NCBI RefSeq assembly: GCF_032854445.1
Contig: NW_027018092.1
Coordinates: 21,479 to 85,478, forward strand
From: Liolophura sinensis
Lineage: Eukaryota > Mollusca > Polyplacophora > Chitonida > Chitonidae
Length of the DNA stretch: 64,000 nucleotides
Direction: 5' to 3'
The stretch's first letter is position 1; each line of letters opens with the position of its first letter. Positions 12,704-25,312 of this stretch are shown one piece after another. The notes below the pieces were generated by a model. The model worked only from the letters and a program-made list of their open reading frames with translations. It did not search any database and was not told the origin of the DNA. The position numbers and the translations under genes were made by a program.

Positions 12704-14071
12704 TTATTAGGGATCCCGTTCTCCCGAACGGGATCCCTATTGTAATCGTTCTGTTTTTTCTTATTATTATTATTATTATTTTTTTTTCACCGACTTTGTT
12801 AGCAAGGAAACTTTTTTACTGTTCAACATACAGGTCTGAAATTTTGCACACGTATTCTGGCGGAGATTTTCCAGGGATAAATTCTCCATTTTTTTTTCAT
12901 GTCACGTGGTTCGGCCGCCATATTGGATTTTGTGTAAAATCTTTAAAAATCTTCTCCTCCAGAACCACTGGACCGATCGTTATCAAATTTGACATGCAGC
13001 TAGTAGGTCACAAGTTCTTCAAAGTTTTAGAAAATGGTTCACTTCCGGTCAAAATTCTGGAAGCTCGCTATTGGTCGAATTTGTGACGTCACAAAAAATT
13101 CTCAAAGTTCAATTGTTCTGAACGTATTCTGATGTATCTTGAGCTGCTGATTCTGAATCTTGTTGTATTTTTTGCATATCTTTATAACTTTTTTAGATAT
13201 GAGCAAAAAACTCAAAAAAGTGACGTAACTTCAATGACCTGTAACTCGAGAACTATGGCAGCTAGAAATGTGCAACCTGCACCAAATTGTAGAACAAGAC
13301 ATGCTCTTTCGAGCATTCGTCAACAGATTTGAGCTCCGATCAATAGTTTTTTCGCTAGAAGCGTTTAAATCACAACACCGTTTTTTGTTTAGAAAAAGAT
13401 GGGAATCCTATTGCTTTAACATGGAGTTAGATGGGGACTGGACTGGGTTTGTAGTATTTGACCTGATGCTTTCGGCTACACTGTCCGTGATCTCCCGAAA
13501 CGGTTGTAGGATGACATTGATTCCAGTTCCCATCTAACTCCAGTACTCTATTAGAAGGCGTAGAGATCTAACTACAACAGCAAACGACGTGGACCTGTAA
13601 AAGATAGTTTTGGTTTGCGCAGACCTCATCCTCTTTACTATACGTTAAACAGGACACTGTGATTGGCAGATATGGACATGGTCCAAGTGCTGACTTTCTA
13701 ACGATGGCCTAGCTGTCAGTGGAGCAGTGAGTCTGTGCATGGCATGTCGTGGATTGAGATGTGAATGTACAAACTTGCTGTTACACTGGTCGTGTTTTTG
13801 CGTTATGTCTTACAATTAGCGGTCTAAGTCTGCCAAGGAAGGACCGTTTTTTACTGGGCATAGCGTAGCATCATTAAGGTCGCCGATCTATTCGAGGAAA
13901 TGCAAATGACCGGCCGACTGCCTCAATGGCAAACGGTGTAAGGTCGCATGGAATCTTTGAAAGCCGTGTATGTGGAACATGTGTCCTTCGAACACAGAAT
14001 ATGAAGGGGAAAACGTCATCGATCCGATCCGGGATCCCGGCCTAGGATCTGCTATTCGCAGATCCATTCTA

Positions 14072-14072
<1 letters not shown>
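12704..14072 (+). repeat. Macrosatellite unit U10 (1,369 bp, head b, one subrepeat)
   Basis: Head b ('TTAGCAAGGAAAC', 'GGCGGAGATTTTCC'); one subrepeat (hairpin 12709-12738). Only a handful of differences from U12 at an exact offset of 2,703 bp. Confidence 0.96.
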
Positions 14073-14107
<35 letters not shown>

Positions 14108-14266
14108 TTTTTTTCACCGACATTGTTCGCATTGAAACTTTTTTACCGTTCAACATACAGGTCTGAAATTTTGCACACATATTCTGGCGGTGAATATCTC
14201 GGGACAAATTCTCCACTTTTTTGTTATGTCACGTGGTTCGGACGCCATATTGGATTTTGTGTAAAA

Positions 14267-14298
<32 letters not shown>

Positions 14299-15406
14299 AC
14301 CGATCGGTTTCAAATTTGACATCCTGCTAGTAAGTTACGAGTTCTTTAAAGCTTGCGAAAATGGTTCACTTCCGGTCAAAATTCTGGAAGTTCGCCATTG
14401 GTCGGATTTGTGACGTCACAAAAAGTTCTCAAAGTTTAATTGTTCTAAACGTATTCTAGTGTATTTTGAGCTGCTGATTCTGAATCTGCTTGTATTTTTT
14501 GTATATCTGTGTAACTTTTTGAGATATGAGCAAAAAACTCAAAAAAATTACGTAATTTCAATGACCTGTAACTCGAGATGTGTGGGAGCAAGAAATGTGC
14601 AACCTGCACCAAATTGTAGCCCAAGACATGCTCTTTCGAGCATTCGTCAACGGATTTGAGCTCCGATAAATAGTTTTTTTGCTACAAGCGTTTAAATGAC
14701 AACACCGTTTTTTGTTTAGAAAAAGGTGCTAATCCTATTGCTTTAACATGGAGTTAGATGGGGACAAAACTGGGTTTGTAGTATTTGACCTGATGCTTTC
14801 GGCTACACTGTCCGTGATCTCCCGAAACGGTTGTAGGATAACATTGATTCCAGTTCCCATCTAACTCCAGTACTCTATTAGATGGCGTAGAGATTTAACT
14901 ACAACAGCAAACGACATATACCTGTAAAAGTTAGCTTTGTTTTGCGCAGACCTCGTCCTCTTTACTATACGTTAAACAATCCAGGGTGATTAACAAATAT
15001 GGATATGTGAACTGGTCCAAGAGCTGACTTTCCAACGATGGCCGAGCTATCAGTGGAGCTGTGAGTCTGTGCATGGCAGGTCGTGGATTGAGATGTGAAT
15101 CTACAAACTTGCTGTTACACTGGTCGTGTTCTTGCCTTATTTCTTACAAATAGCGTGCTAAGTCTGCCAAGGAACGACCGTTTTTCACTGGGCATAGCGT
15201 AGCATCATTAAGGTCGCCGATCTATTCGAGGGAATGCAAATGACCGGCCGACTGCCTCAGTGACAAACGGTGTAAGGTCGCATGGAAACTTTGAAAGCCG
15301 TGTATGTGGAACATGTGTCCTTCGAACACAGAACATAAAAGGGAAAACGTCATCGATCCGATCCGGGATCCCGGCCTAGGATCTGCTATTCGCAGATCCA
15401 TTCTAG
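14073..15406 (+). repeat. Macrosatellite unit U11 (1,334 bp, head a; copy of U9)
   Basis: One of the longest uninterrupted TTA runs in the array (about 14073-14105). From about 14150 to its end it parallels U9 with very few differences. Confidence 0.95.
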
Positions 15407-16775
15407 TTATTAGGGATCCCGTTCTCCCGAACGGGATCCCTATTGTAATCGTTCTGTTTTTTCTTATTATTATTATTATTATTTTTTTTTCACCGACTTT
15501 GTTAGCAAGGAAACTTTTTTACTGTTCAACATACAGGTCTGAAATTTTGCACACGTATTCTGGCGGAGATTTTCCAGGGATAAATTCTCCATTTTTTTTT
15601 CATGTCACGTGGTTCGGCCGCCATATTGGATTTTGTGTAAAATCTTTAAAAATCTTCTCCTCCAGAACCACTGTACCGATCGTTATCAAATTTGACATGC
15701 AGCTAGTAGGTCACAAGTTCTTCAAAGTTTTAGAAAATGGTTCACTTCCGGTCAAAATTCTGGAAGCTCGCTATTGGTCGAATTTGTGACGTCACAAAAA
15801 ATTCTCAAAGTTCAATTGTTCTGAACGTATTCTGATGTATCTTGAGCTGCTGATTCTGAATCTTGTTGTATTTTTTGCATATCTTTATAACTTTTTGAGA
15901 TATGAGCAAAAAACTCAAAAAAGTGACGTAAATTCAATGACCTGTAACTCGAGAACTATGGCAGCTAGAAATGTGCAACCTGCACCAAATTGTAGAACAA
16001 GACATGCTCTTTCGAGCATCCGTCAACAGATTTGAGCTCCGATCAATAGTTTTTTCGCTAGAAGCGTTTAAATCACAACACCGTTTTTTGTTTAGAAAAA
16101 GATGGGAATCCTATTGCTTTAACATGGAGTTAGATGGGGCCTGGACTGGGTTTGTAGTATTTGACCTGATGCTTTCGGCTACACTGTCCGTGATCTCCCG
16201 AAACGGTTGTAGGATGACATTGATTCCAGTTCCCATCTAACTCCAGTACTCTATTAGAAGGCGTAGAGATCTAACTACAACAGCAAACGACGTGGACCTG
16301 TAAAAGATAGTTTTGGTTTGCGCAGACCTCATCCTCTTTACTATACGTTAAACAGGACACTGTGATTGACAGATATGGACATGGTCCAAGTGCTGACTTT
16401 CTAACGATGGCCTAGCTGTCAGTGGAGCAGTGAGTCTGTGCATGGCATGTCGTGGATTGAGATGTGAATGTACAAACTTGCTGTTACACTGGTCGTGTTT
16501 TTGCGTTATGTCTTACAATTAGCGGTCTAAGTCTGCCAAGGAAGGACCGTTTTTTACTGGGCATAGCGTAGCATCATTAAGGTCGCCGATCTATTCGAGG
16601 AAATGCAAATGACCGGCCGACTGCCTCAATGGCAAACGGTGTAAGGTCGCATGGAATCTTTGAAAGCCGTGTATGTGGAACATGTGTCCTTCGAACACAG
16701 AATATGAAGGGGAAAACGTCATCGATCCGATCCGGGATCCCGGCCTAGGATCTGCTATTCGCAGATCCATTCTAG
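15407..16775 (+). repeat. Macrosatellite unit U12 (1,369 bp, head b; copy of U10)
   Basis: Subrepeat hairpin 15412-15441. Same length as U10; the first open frame differs from that of U10 by one residue (Gly to Val). The next unit departs at about 16785, ending the dimer copy. Confidence 0.96.
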
Positions 16776-16841
16776 TTATTATTATTATTAGGGATCCCGT
16801 TCTCCCGAACGGGATCCCTTTTGTAATTGTTCGGTTTTTTC

Positions 16842-16873
<32 letters not shown>

Positions 16874-17033
16874 TTTTTTTCACCGACTTTGTTAGCAAGG
16901 AAACTTTTTTACCGTTCAACATAGAGATCTAAATTTTTGCACACAAATTCTGGCGGATATTTTCCAGGGATAAATTCTCCATTTTTTTTTCATGTCACGT
17001 GGTTCGGCCGCCATATTGGATTTTGTGTAAAAC

Positions 17034-17064
<31 letters not shown>

Positions 17065-18172
17065 ACCGATCGTTTTCAAATTTGATATGCAGCTAGTAGG
17101 TTACGAGTTCTTTAAAGTTTGCGAAAATGGTTCACTTCCGGTCAAAACTCTGGAAGCACGCCATTGGTCGAATTTGTGACGTCACAAAAAGTTCTCAAAG
17201 TTCAATTTTTCTGAACGTATTCTGATGTATCTTGAGCTGCTGATTCAGAATCTGCTTGTATTTTTGGCATATCTGTGTAACTTTTTGAGATATAAGCAAA
17301 AAAGTCAAAAAACTTACGTAACTTCAATGAACTGTAACTCAAGAACTATGACAGCTAGAGGTGTGCAACCTGCACGAAATTGTAGCCCAAAACATGCTCT
17401 TTCGAGCATTCGTCAATGGATTTGAGCTCCGATCAAGAGTTTTTTCGCTGGAAGCGTTTAAATGACAACACCGTTTTTTGTTTAGAAAAAGATGGGAATC
17501 CTATTGCTTTAACATGGAGTTAGATGGGGACTGGACTGGGTTTGTAGTATTTGACCTGATGCTTTCGGCTACACTGTCCGTGATCTCCCGAAACGGTTGT
17601 AGGATGACATTGATTCCAGTTCCCATCTAACTCCAGTACTCTTTTACATGGCGAAGAGATCTAACTACAACAGCAAACGACGTGGACCTGTAAAAGATAG
17701 TTTTGTTTTGCGCAGACCGTGTCCTCTTCACTATAAGTTAAGCAGGCCAGGGTGATTGACAGATATGGACATGTGCCGTGGTCCAAGTGCTGACTTTCTA
17801 ATGATGGCCGAGCTATCAGTGGAGCAGTGAGTCTGTGCATGGCATATCCTGAATTGAGATGTGAATGTACAAACTTGCTGTTACACTGGTCGTGTTTTTG
17901 TGTTATTTCTTAGAAAAAGCGGGCTAAGTCTGCCAAAGAACGACTGTTTTTCACTGGGCATAGCGTAGCATCATCAAGGTCGCCGATCTATTCGAGGGAA
18001 TGCGAATGACCGGCCGACTGCCTCAGTGACAAACGGTGTAAGGTCGCATGGTAACTTTGAAAGCCGTGTATGTGGAACATGTGTCCTTTGAACACAGAAC
18101 ATGAAGATGAAAACGTCATCGATCCGATCCGGGATCCCGGCCTAGGATCTGCTATTCGCAGATCCATTCTAG
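16776..18172 (+). repeat. Macrosatellite unit U13 (1,397 bp, head b, one variant subrepeat)
   Basis: Subrepeat (hairpin 16790-16819) has TTA runs on both sides and the tail variant 'CCCTTTTGTAATTGTTCGG'. The head-b body and intact CRE near 17177 follow. Confidence 0.95.
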
Positions 18173-19489
18173 TTATTATTATTATTATTATTTTTTTTTC
18201 ACCGACTTTGTTCGCATGGAGACTTTTTTACCGTTCAACATACAGGTCTGAAATTTTGCACGCATATTCTGGCGGTGAATACCTCGGGACAAATTCTCCA
18301 CTTTTTTGCTATGTCACGTGGTTCGGCCGCCATATTGGATTTTGTGTAAAATAATTAAAAATCTTCTTCTCAAGAACCACTGAACCGATCGGTTTGAAAG
18401 TTGACATGCAGCTAGTAAGTCACGAGTTCTTTCAAGTTTGCGAAAACGGTTCACTTCCGGTCAAAATTCTGGAAGTTCGCCATTGGTCGAATTTGTGACG
18501 TCACAAAAAGTTCTCAAAGTTCAATTGTTCTGAACACATTCTGGTGTATCTTGAGCTGCTGATTCTGAATCTGCTTGTATTTTTTGTATATCTGTGTAAC
18601 TTTTTGAGATATAAGCAAAAAAGTAAAAAAATAGACGTAAGTTCAATGACCTGTAACTCGAGAACTATGACAGCTAGAAATGTGCAACCTGCACGACATT
18701 GTAGCCCAAGACATGCTCTTTCGAGCAGTCGTCACCAGATTTGAGCTCCGATCAATAGTTTTTTCGCTACAAGCGTTTAAATCACAACACCGTTTTTTGT
18801 TTAGAAAAAGATGGGAATCCTATTGCTTTAACATGGAGTTAGATGGGGACTGGACTGGGTTTGTAGTATTTGACCTGATGTTTCGGCCACACTGTCCGTG
18901 ATCTCCCGAAACGGTTGTGGGATGACATTGATTCCAGTTCCCATCTATCTCCAGTACTCTATTAGATGGCGTAGAGATCTAACTTCAACAGCAAACGACG
19001 TGGACCTGTAAAAGTTAGCTTTGTTTTGCGCAGACCTCGTCCTCTTTACTATACGTTAAACAGGCCAGGGTGATTGACAGATATGGACATGTGCCCTGGT
19101 ATAAGTGCTGACTTTCTAACGGTGGCCGAGCTATCAGTGTAGCTGTGAATCTGTGCATGGCAGGTCGTAGATTGAGATGTGAATGTACAAACTTGCTGTT
19201 ACACTGGTCGTGTTTTTGCCTTATTTCTTACAAATAGCGGGCTAAGTCTGCCAAGGGACGACAGTTTTTCACTGGGCATAGCGTAGAATCATCAAGGTCG
19301 CTGATCTATTCGAGGGAATGCATATGACCGGCCGACTGCCTCAGTGACAAACGGTGTAAGGTCGCATGGAAACTTTGAAAGCCGTGTATATGGAACATGT
19401 GTCCTTCGAACACAGAACATGAAGGGGAAAACGTCATCGATCTGATCCGGGATCATGGCCTAGGATCTGCTATTCGCAGATCCATTCTA
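18173..19489 (+). repeat. Macrosatellite unit U14 (1,317 bp, head a)
   Basis: Close relative of U1 and U4. Its 3' palindrome is damaged (ccgggatcATgg, 19446-19457), but the following hairpin and CTAG are intact. Confidence 0.95.
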
Positions 19490-20804
19490 GTTATTATTAT
19501 TATTATTTTTTTTTTCGACTTTGTTAGCAGCAGAACTCCAACACCGTTCAACATAGAAGTTTAATATTTTGCACACACGATCTAGAGGAAATTTTCTAGA
19601 GGTATGTTTTTTTTTTTTTTTGCTATGTCACGTGGTTCGGCCGCCATATTGGATTTTGTGTAAAATCTTTAAAAATCTTCTTCTCCAGAACCACTGAACC
19701 GATCGTTCTCAAATTTGACATGCAACTAGTAGGTCAGGTGTTCTTCAAAGTTTGCGAAAATGGCTGACTTCCGGTCAAAACTCTGGAAGCTCGCCATTGG
19801 TCGAATTTGTGACGTCACAAAAAATTCTCATAGTTCATATGTTCTGAACGTATTCTGATGTATCTTGAGCTGCTGATTCCGAATCTGGTTGTATTTTTGC
19901 ATATCTGTGTAACTTTTTGAGATATCAGCCAAAAAATCAATAAAGTTACGTAAGTTCAATGACCTGTAACTCGAGAACTAAGACAGCTAGAAACGTGCAA
20001 CCTGCACGAAATTGTAGCCCATAACATGCTCTTTCGAGCATTCGTCAACGGATTTCAGCTCCGATCAATAGTTTTTTCGCTACAAGCGTTTAAATAACAA
20101 CACCGTTTTTTGTTTAGAAAAAGGTGGGAATCCTATTGCTTTAACATGGAGTTAGATGGGGAACTGGACTGGGTTTATAGTATTTGACCTGATGCTTTCG
20201 GCCACACTGTCCGTGATCTCCCGAAACAGTTGTAGGATGACATTGATTCCAGTTCCCATCTACCTCCAGTACTCTATTAGAAGGCGTAGAGATCTAACTA
20301 CAACAGCAAATGACATGGACCTGTAAAAGTTAACTTTGTTTTGCGCAGACCTCGCCTCTTTACTATATGTTAAACAGTCCAGGGTGATTAACAGATATGG
20401 ACATGTGAACTGGTCCAAGTGTTGACTTTCCAACGATGGCCGAGCAATCAGTAGAGCAGTGAGTCTGTGCATGGCAGGTCGTGGATTGAGATGTGAATGT
20501 ACAAACTTGCTGTTACACTGGGCATGTTTTTGCCTTATTTCTTACAAAAGGCGGGCTAAGTGTGCCAAGAAACGACCGTTTTTTCACTGGGCATAACGTA
20601 GCATCTTTAAGGTCGCCGATCTATTCGCTGAAATGCTAATGACCGGCCGCCTGCCCCGTGACAAACGGTGTAAGATCGCATGGAAACTTTGAAAGCCGTG
20701 TATGTGGAACATGTGTCCTTCGAACACAGAACATGAAGGGGAAAACGTCATCGATCAGATCCGGGATCCCGGCCTAGGATCTGCTTTTCGCAGATCCGTT
20801 CTAG
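19490..20804 (+). repeat. Macrosatellite unit U15 (1,315 bp, head d)
   Basis: Head d lacks the CACC after the T run ('TTTTCGACTTTG') and has 'AGCAGCAGAACTCC' and 'GATCTAGAGGAAATTTTC', shared with U22 and U27. The loop of its terminal hairpin is TTTTC instead of TATTC. Confidence 0.95.
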
Positions 20805-22180
20805 TTAGGGATCCCGTTCTCCCGAACGGGATCCCTTTTGTTATTGTTCTGTTTTTTCTTATTATTATTATTATTATTATTTTTTTTTCACCGACTTTGT
20901 GAGCAGCAGAACTTTTACACCGTTCATCATAGAGGTCTAAAATTTTGTACACACAATCTGGCGGAGATTTTCCAGGGGTATATTTTTTGTTTTTTTCTTA
21001 TGTCACGTGATTCGTCCGCCATACTGAATTTTGTGTAAAATCTTTAAAAATCTTCTTCTCCAGAACCACTGAACCGATCGGTTTCAAATTTGACATGCAG
21101 CTAGTAAGTCACGAGTTCTTTCAAGTTTGCGAAAATAATTCACTTCCGGTCAAAATTCTGGAAGCTCGCCTTTGGTCGAATTTGTGACGTCACAAAAAGT
21201 TCTCAAAGTTCAAATGTTCTGAACGTATTCTGATGTATCTTGAGCTGCTGATTCCGAATCTGCTTGTATTTTTTGTATATCTGTGTAACTTTTGGAGATA
21301 TAAGCAAAAAACGCAAAAATCTTACGTAAGTTCAATGAACTGTAACTCGAGAACTATGACAGCTAGAAATGTGCAACCTGCACGAAATTGTAGCCCAAGA
21401 CATGCTCTTTCGAGCATTTGTCAACAGATTTGAGCTCTGATCAATAGTTTTTTCGCTACAGGCGTTTAAATGACAACACCGTTTTTTGTTTGGAAAAAGT
21501 TGGGAATCCCATTGCTTTAACATGGAGTTAGATGGGGACTGGACTGGGTTTGTAGTATTTGACCTGATGCCTTCGGCTACACTGTCCGTGATCTCCCGAA
21601 ACGGTTGTAGGATGACATTGATTCCAGTTCCCATCTAACTCCAGTACTCTATTAGATGGCGTAGAGATCTAACTACAACAGCAAACGACATGGACCTGTA
21701 AAAGTTAGCTTTGTTTTGCGCAGACCTCGTGCTCTTTACTATACGTTAAACAGGCCAGGGTGATTAACTGATATGGACATGTGCCCTGGTCCAAGTGCTG
21801 ACTTTCCAACGATGGCCGAGCTATCTGTGGAGCAGTGAGTCTGTGCATGTCATGTGGTGGATTGAGATGTGAATGTACAAACTTGCTGTTACACTGGTCG
21901 TGTTTTTGCCTTATTTCTTACAACTAGCGGGCTAAGTCTGCCAAGAAACGACCGTTTTTCACTGGGCATAGCGTAGCATCATTAAGGTCGCCGATCTATT
22001 CGAGGGAATGCAAATGACCGGCCGACTGCCTCAATGACAAGCGGTGTAAGGTCGGATGGAATCTTTTAAAGCCGCGTATGTGAAACATGTGTCCTTCGAA
22101 CACAGAACATGAAGGGGAAAACGTCATCGATCCGATCCGGGATCCCGGCCTAGGATCTGCTATTCGCAGATCCATTCTAG
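20805..22180 (+). repeat. Macrosatellite unit U16 (1,376 bp, head c, one subrepeat)
   Basis: Head c ('GAGCAGCAGAACTTTTACACC', 'CAGGGGTATATTTTTTG'). Subrepeat hairpin 20807-20836 with the 'CCCTTTTGTTATTG' tail variant. Confidence 0.95.
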
Positions 22181-23993
22181 TTATTATTATTATTATTTTT
22201 TTTTCACCGACATTGTGAGCAGCAGAACTTTAACACCGTTCATCATAGAGGTCTCAAATTTTGTACACACAATCTGGCGGAGCTTTTCCAGGGGTATATT
22301 TTTTGTTTTTTTCTTATGTCACGTGATTCGTCCGCCATATTGGATTTTGTGTAAAATATTTTACAATCTTCTTCTCCAGAACCACTGAACCGATCGGTTT
22401 CAAATTTGACGTGCAGCTAGTAGGTCACGAGTTCTTTAAAGTTTGCGAAAATGGTTCACTTCCGGTCAAAACTCTGAAAGCTCGCCATTGGTCGAATTTG
22501 TGACGTCACAAAAACTTCTCAAAGTTCAATTGTTCTGAACGTATTCTGATGTATCCTGAGCTGCTGATTCCGAATCTGGTTGTATTTTTTGCATATCTGT
22601 GTAACTTTTTGAGATATCAGCAAAAAACTAAAAAAATTACGTAATTTCAATAGCCTTTTAATCGAGAACTATGGCAGCTAGAAATGTGCAACCTGCACGA
22701 AAATGTAGTTCAAGACACGCTCTTTCGATCATCCGTCAACGGATTTGAGCTCCGATCAATAGTTTTCTCGCTAGAAGCGTTTAAATCAGAACACCGTTTT
22801 TGTTTAGAAAAAGACGGGAATCCTATTGCTTTAACATGGAGTTAGATGGGGAATGGACTGGATTTGTAGTATTTGACCTGATGCTTTCGCTTACACTGTC
22901 CGTGATCTCCCGAAACGGTTGTAGGATGACATTCATTCCAGTTCCCATCTAACTCCAGTACTCTATTACATCGCGTAGAGATCTAACTACAACAGCAAAC
23001 GACGTGGGCCTGTAAAAGTTGGCTTTGTTTTGCGCAGACCGTGTCTTCTTTACTATACAATAACCAGGTCAGGGTGATTGACAGATATGGACATGTGCCC
23101 TGGTCCAGGCGTGGACTTTCGGACAACGGCCTAGATATCAGTAGAGCAGTGAGTCTGTACATGGCAGGTCGTGGATTGAGACATAAAAGTACACACTATG
23201 AATTTTCTTCTTTCTTTCTTTTCTCTTACCGCTGTCGCGTGTTAGTCATGTCAGAGTTCGATCCCAGGTTAGGCAATTTGTCAGGCGATGAAAATGTTGT
23301 CACTTTCAAGATTTTAAGTAGTCTGCTAGGCGTGTTGGATGTTCTGAGGACGAATTTGGTGCTTTTTCCTTTCTCCGACGCACAGTTTTGTCGCCAGTTG
23401 CCATGAAAGTGCGAAAAAGTGCAATTTTGGCCCATGTTTGGAGGTCACGTGACACAAAACTGCTGCAGATGTGGAGCTGAAAATGACTGAGTACAAAGGG
23501 CTTTTTGGGTACTCTAGGCGTGCGGAAAATCATTAAAGTGTGTCAATAAATGTGGGAGTTGCAGTGCTTCAAATATTGTCCAAAGGCCGATTTGCTGTAT
23601 TTGGCTCTTCGACGTCCCCATGTTATATGATGCATTTTCAATGCATTTGTGACCACAATGAAGGCAAGGGCATTGTAAGCATGGTACCCGACGTACTTTG
23701 ACGTCCTGATCATGAATCTGGACTGATTTCTTGATGGCGACGTATAGTTTTGCCGCAAATTGCAATCAAAACGCGAAAAAGCGCAATTTTTCAACATATG
23801 TGGAGGTCTGGTAAGAGAAAGCCGTTACAGCTGTAAACCTAAGCATCACTGAGTGGAAAGCGCTACACATGTACTCTATGTGTGCTGAAAATCTTCGATC
23901 TATGTCAACATTCAAAAGACAAATAAGGAAAAAACGTCATCGATCCGATCCGGGATCCCGGCCTAGGATCTGCTATTCGCAGATCCATTCTAG
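22181..23993 (+). repeat. Macrosatellite unit U17 (1,813 bp, head c, replaced 3' interior)
   Basis: The first ~1 kb is a normal head-c unit. From about 23040 it diverges and from 23180 it is unrelated to the other units except U23. Normal sequence resumes at 'AAAACGTCATCGATCC' (about 23932) and runs to CTAG. The longest unit of the array. Confidence 0.95.
23180..23931 (+). repeat. Variant interior segment (long form) in U17
   Basis: Replaces the standard ~330 bp between 'GTGGATTGAGA' and 'AAAACGTCATCG'. Its first ~260 bp match 31737-31990 in U23. It contains an old internal duplication: about 23330-23540 resembles about 23690-23900 (for example 'GCGAAAAAGTGCAATTTT' and 'GCGAAAAAGCGCAATTTT'). 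Open frames here (such as 23041-23406) show no recognisable domain. Confidence 0.85.
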
Positions 23994-25312
23994 TTATTAT
24001 TATTATTATTATTTTTTTTTCACCGACATTGTTAGCAGCAGAACTCAAACACCATTCAATATAGAGATCTCAAATTTTGTACACACAATCTGGCGGTGAT
24101 TTTCTAGACATATAATTTTTTTTTTTTTCTCATGTCACGTGGTTCGGCCGCCATATTGGATTATGTGTAAAATCTTTAAAAATCTTCTTCTCCAGAACCA
24201 CTGAACCGATCGTTTTCCAATTTGACATGCAGCTAGTAGGTCACGAGTTCTTTAAAGTTTGCGAAAATGGTTCACTTCCGGTCAAAATTCTGGAAGCTCG
24301 CTATTGGTCGAATTTGTGAGGTCACAAAAAGTTCTCAAAGTTCAATTGTTCTCAACGTATTCTGATGTATCTTGAGCTCCTGATTCTGAATCTGCTTGTA
24401 TTTTTTTGGTATCTGCAAAACTTTCTGAGATATAAGCAAAAAACTCAAAAAAGTGACGTAAGTTCAATGACCTGTAACTCGAGAACTATGGCAGCTAGAA
24501 ATCTGCAACCTGCACGAAATTGTAGCCCAAGACATGCTCTTTCGAGCATCCGTCAACGGCTTTGAGCTCCGATCAAAAGTTTTTTCGCTACAAGCGTTTA
24601 AATAACAACACCGTTTTTTGTTTAGAAAAAGGTGGGAATCCTATTGCTTTAACATGCAGTTAGATGGGGACTGGACTGGGTTTGTAGTATTTGACCTGAT
24701 GCTTTCGGCTACACTGTCCGTGATCTCCCGAAACGGTTGTGGGATGACATTGATTCAAGTTCCCATCTAACTCCAGTATTCTATTAGATGGCGTAGAGAT
24801 CTAACTACAACAGCAAACGACATGGACCTGTAAAAGTTAGCTTTGTTTTGCGCAGACCTCGTCCTCTTTACTATACGTTAAACAGTCCAGGGAGACTGAC
24901 AGATATGGACATGTGCCGTGGTCTAAGTGTTGACTTTCTAACGATGGCCGAGCTATCAGTGGAGCAGTGAGTCCATGCATGGCAGGTCGTGGATTGAGAT
25001 GTGAATGTACAAACTTCCTGTTACACTGGTCGTGTTTTTGCCTTATTTCTTAAAAATAGCGCGCTAAATCTGCCAAGAAACGACCGTTTTTCACTGGGCA
25101 TAGCGTAGCATCATTAGGGTCGTCGATCTATTCGAGGGAATACAAATGGCCGGCCGACTGCCTCAGTGACAAACGGTGTAAGGTCGCATGGAAACTTTGA
25201 AAGCCGTGTATGTGGAACATGTCTCCTTCGAACACAGAACATGAAGGGGAAAACGTCATCGATCCGATCCGGGATCCCGGCCTAGGATCTGCTATTCGCA
25301 CATACATTCTAG
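23994..25312 (+). repeat. Macrosatellite unit U18 (1,319 bp, head e)
   Basis: Head e ('AGCAGCAGAACTCAAACACC', 'GATTTTCTAGACATATAA'). The CRE is mutated (TGAGGTCA near 24317). The right arm of the terminal hairpin is broken: GCACATAC at 25298-25305 instead of GCAGATCC. Confidence 0.95.
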
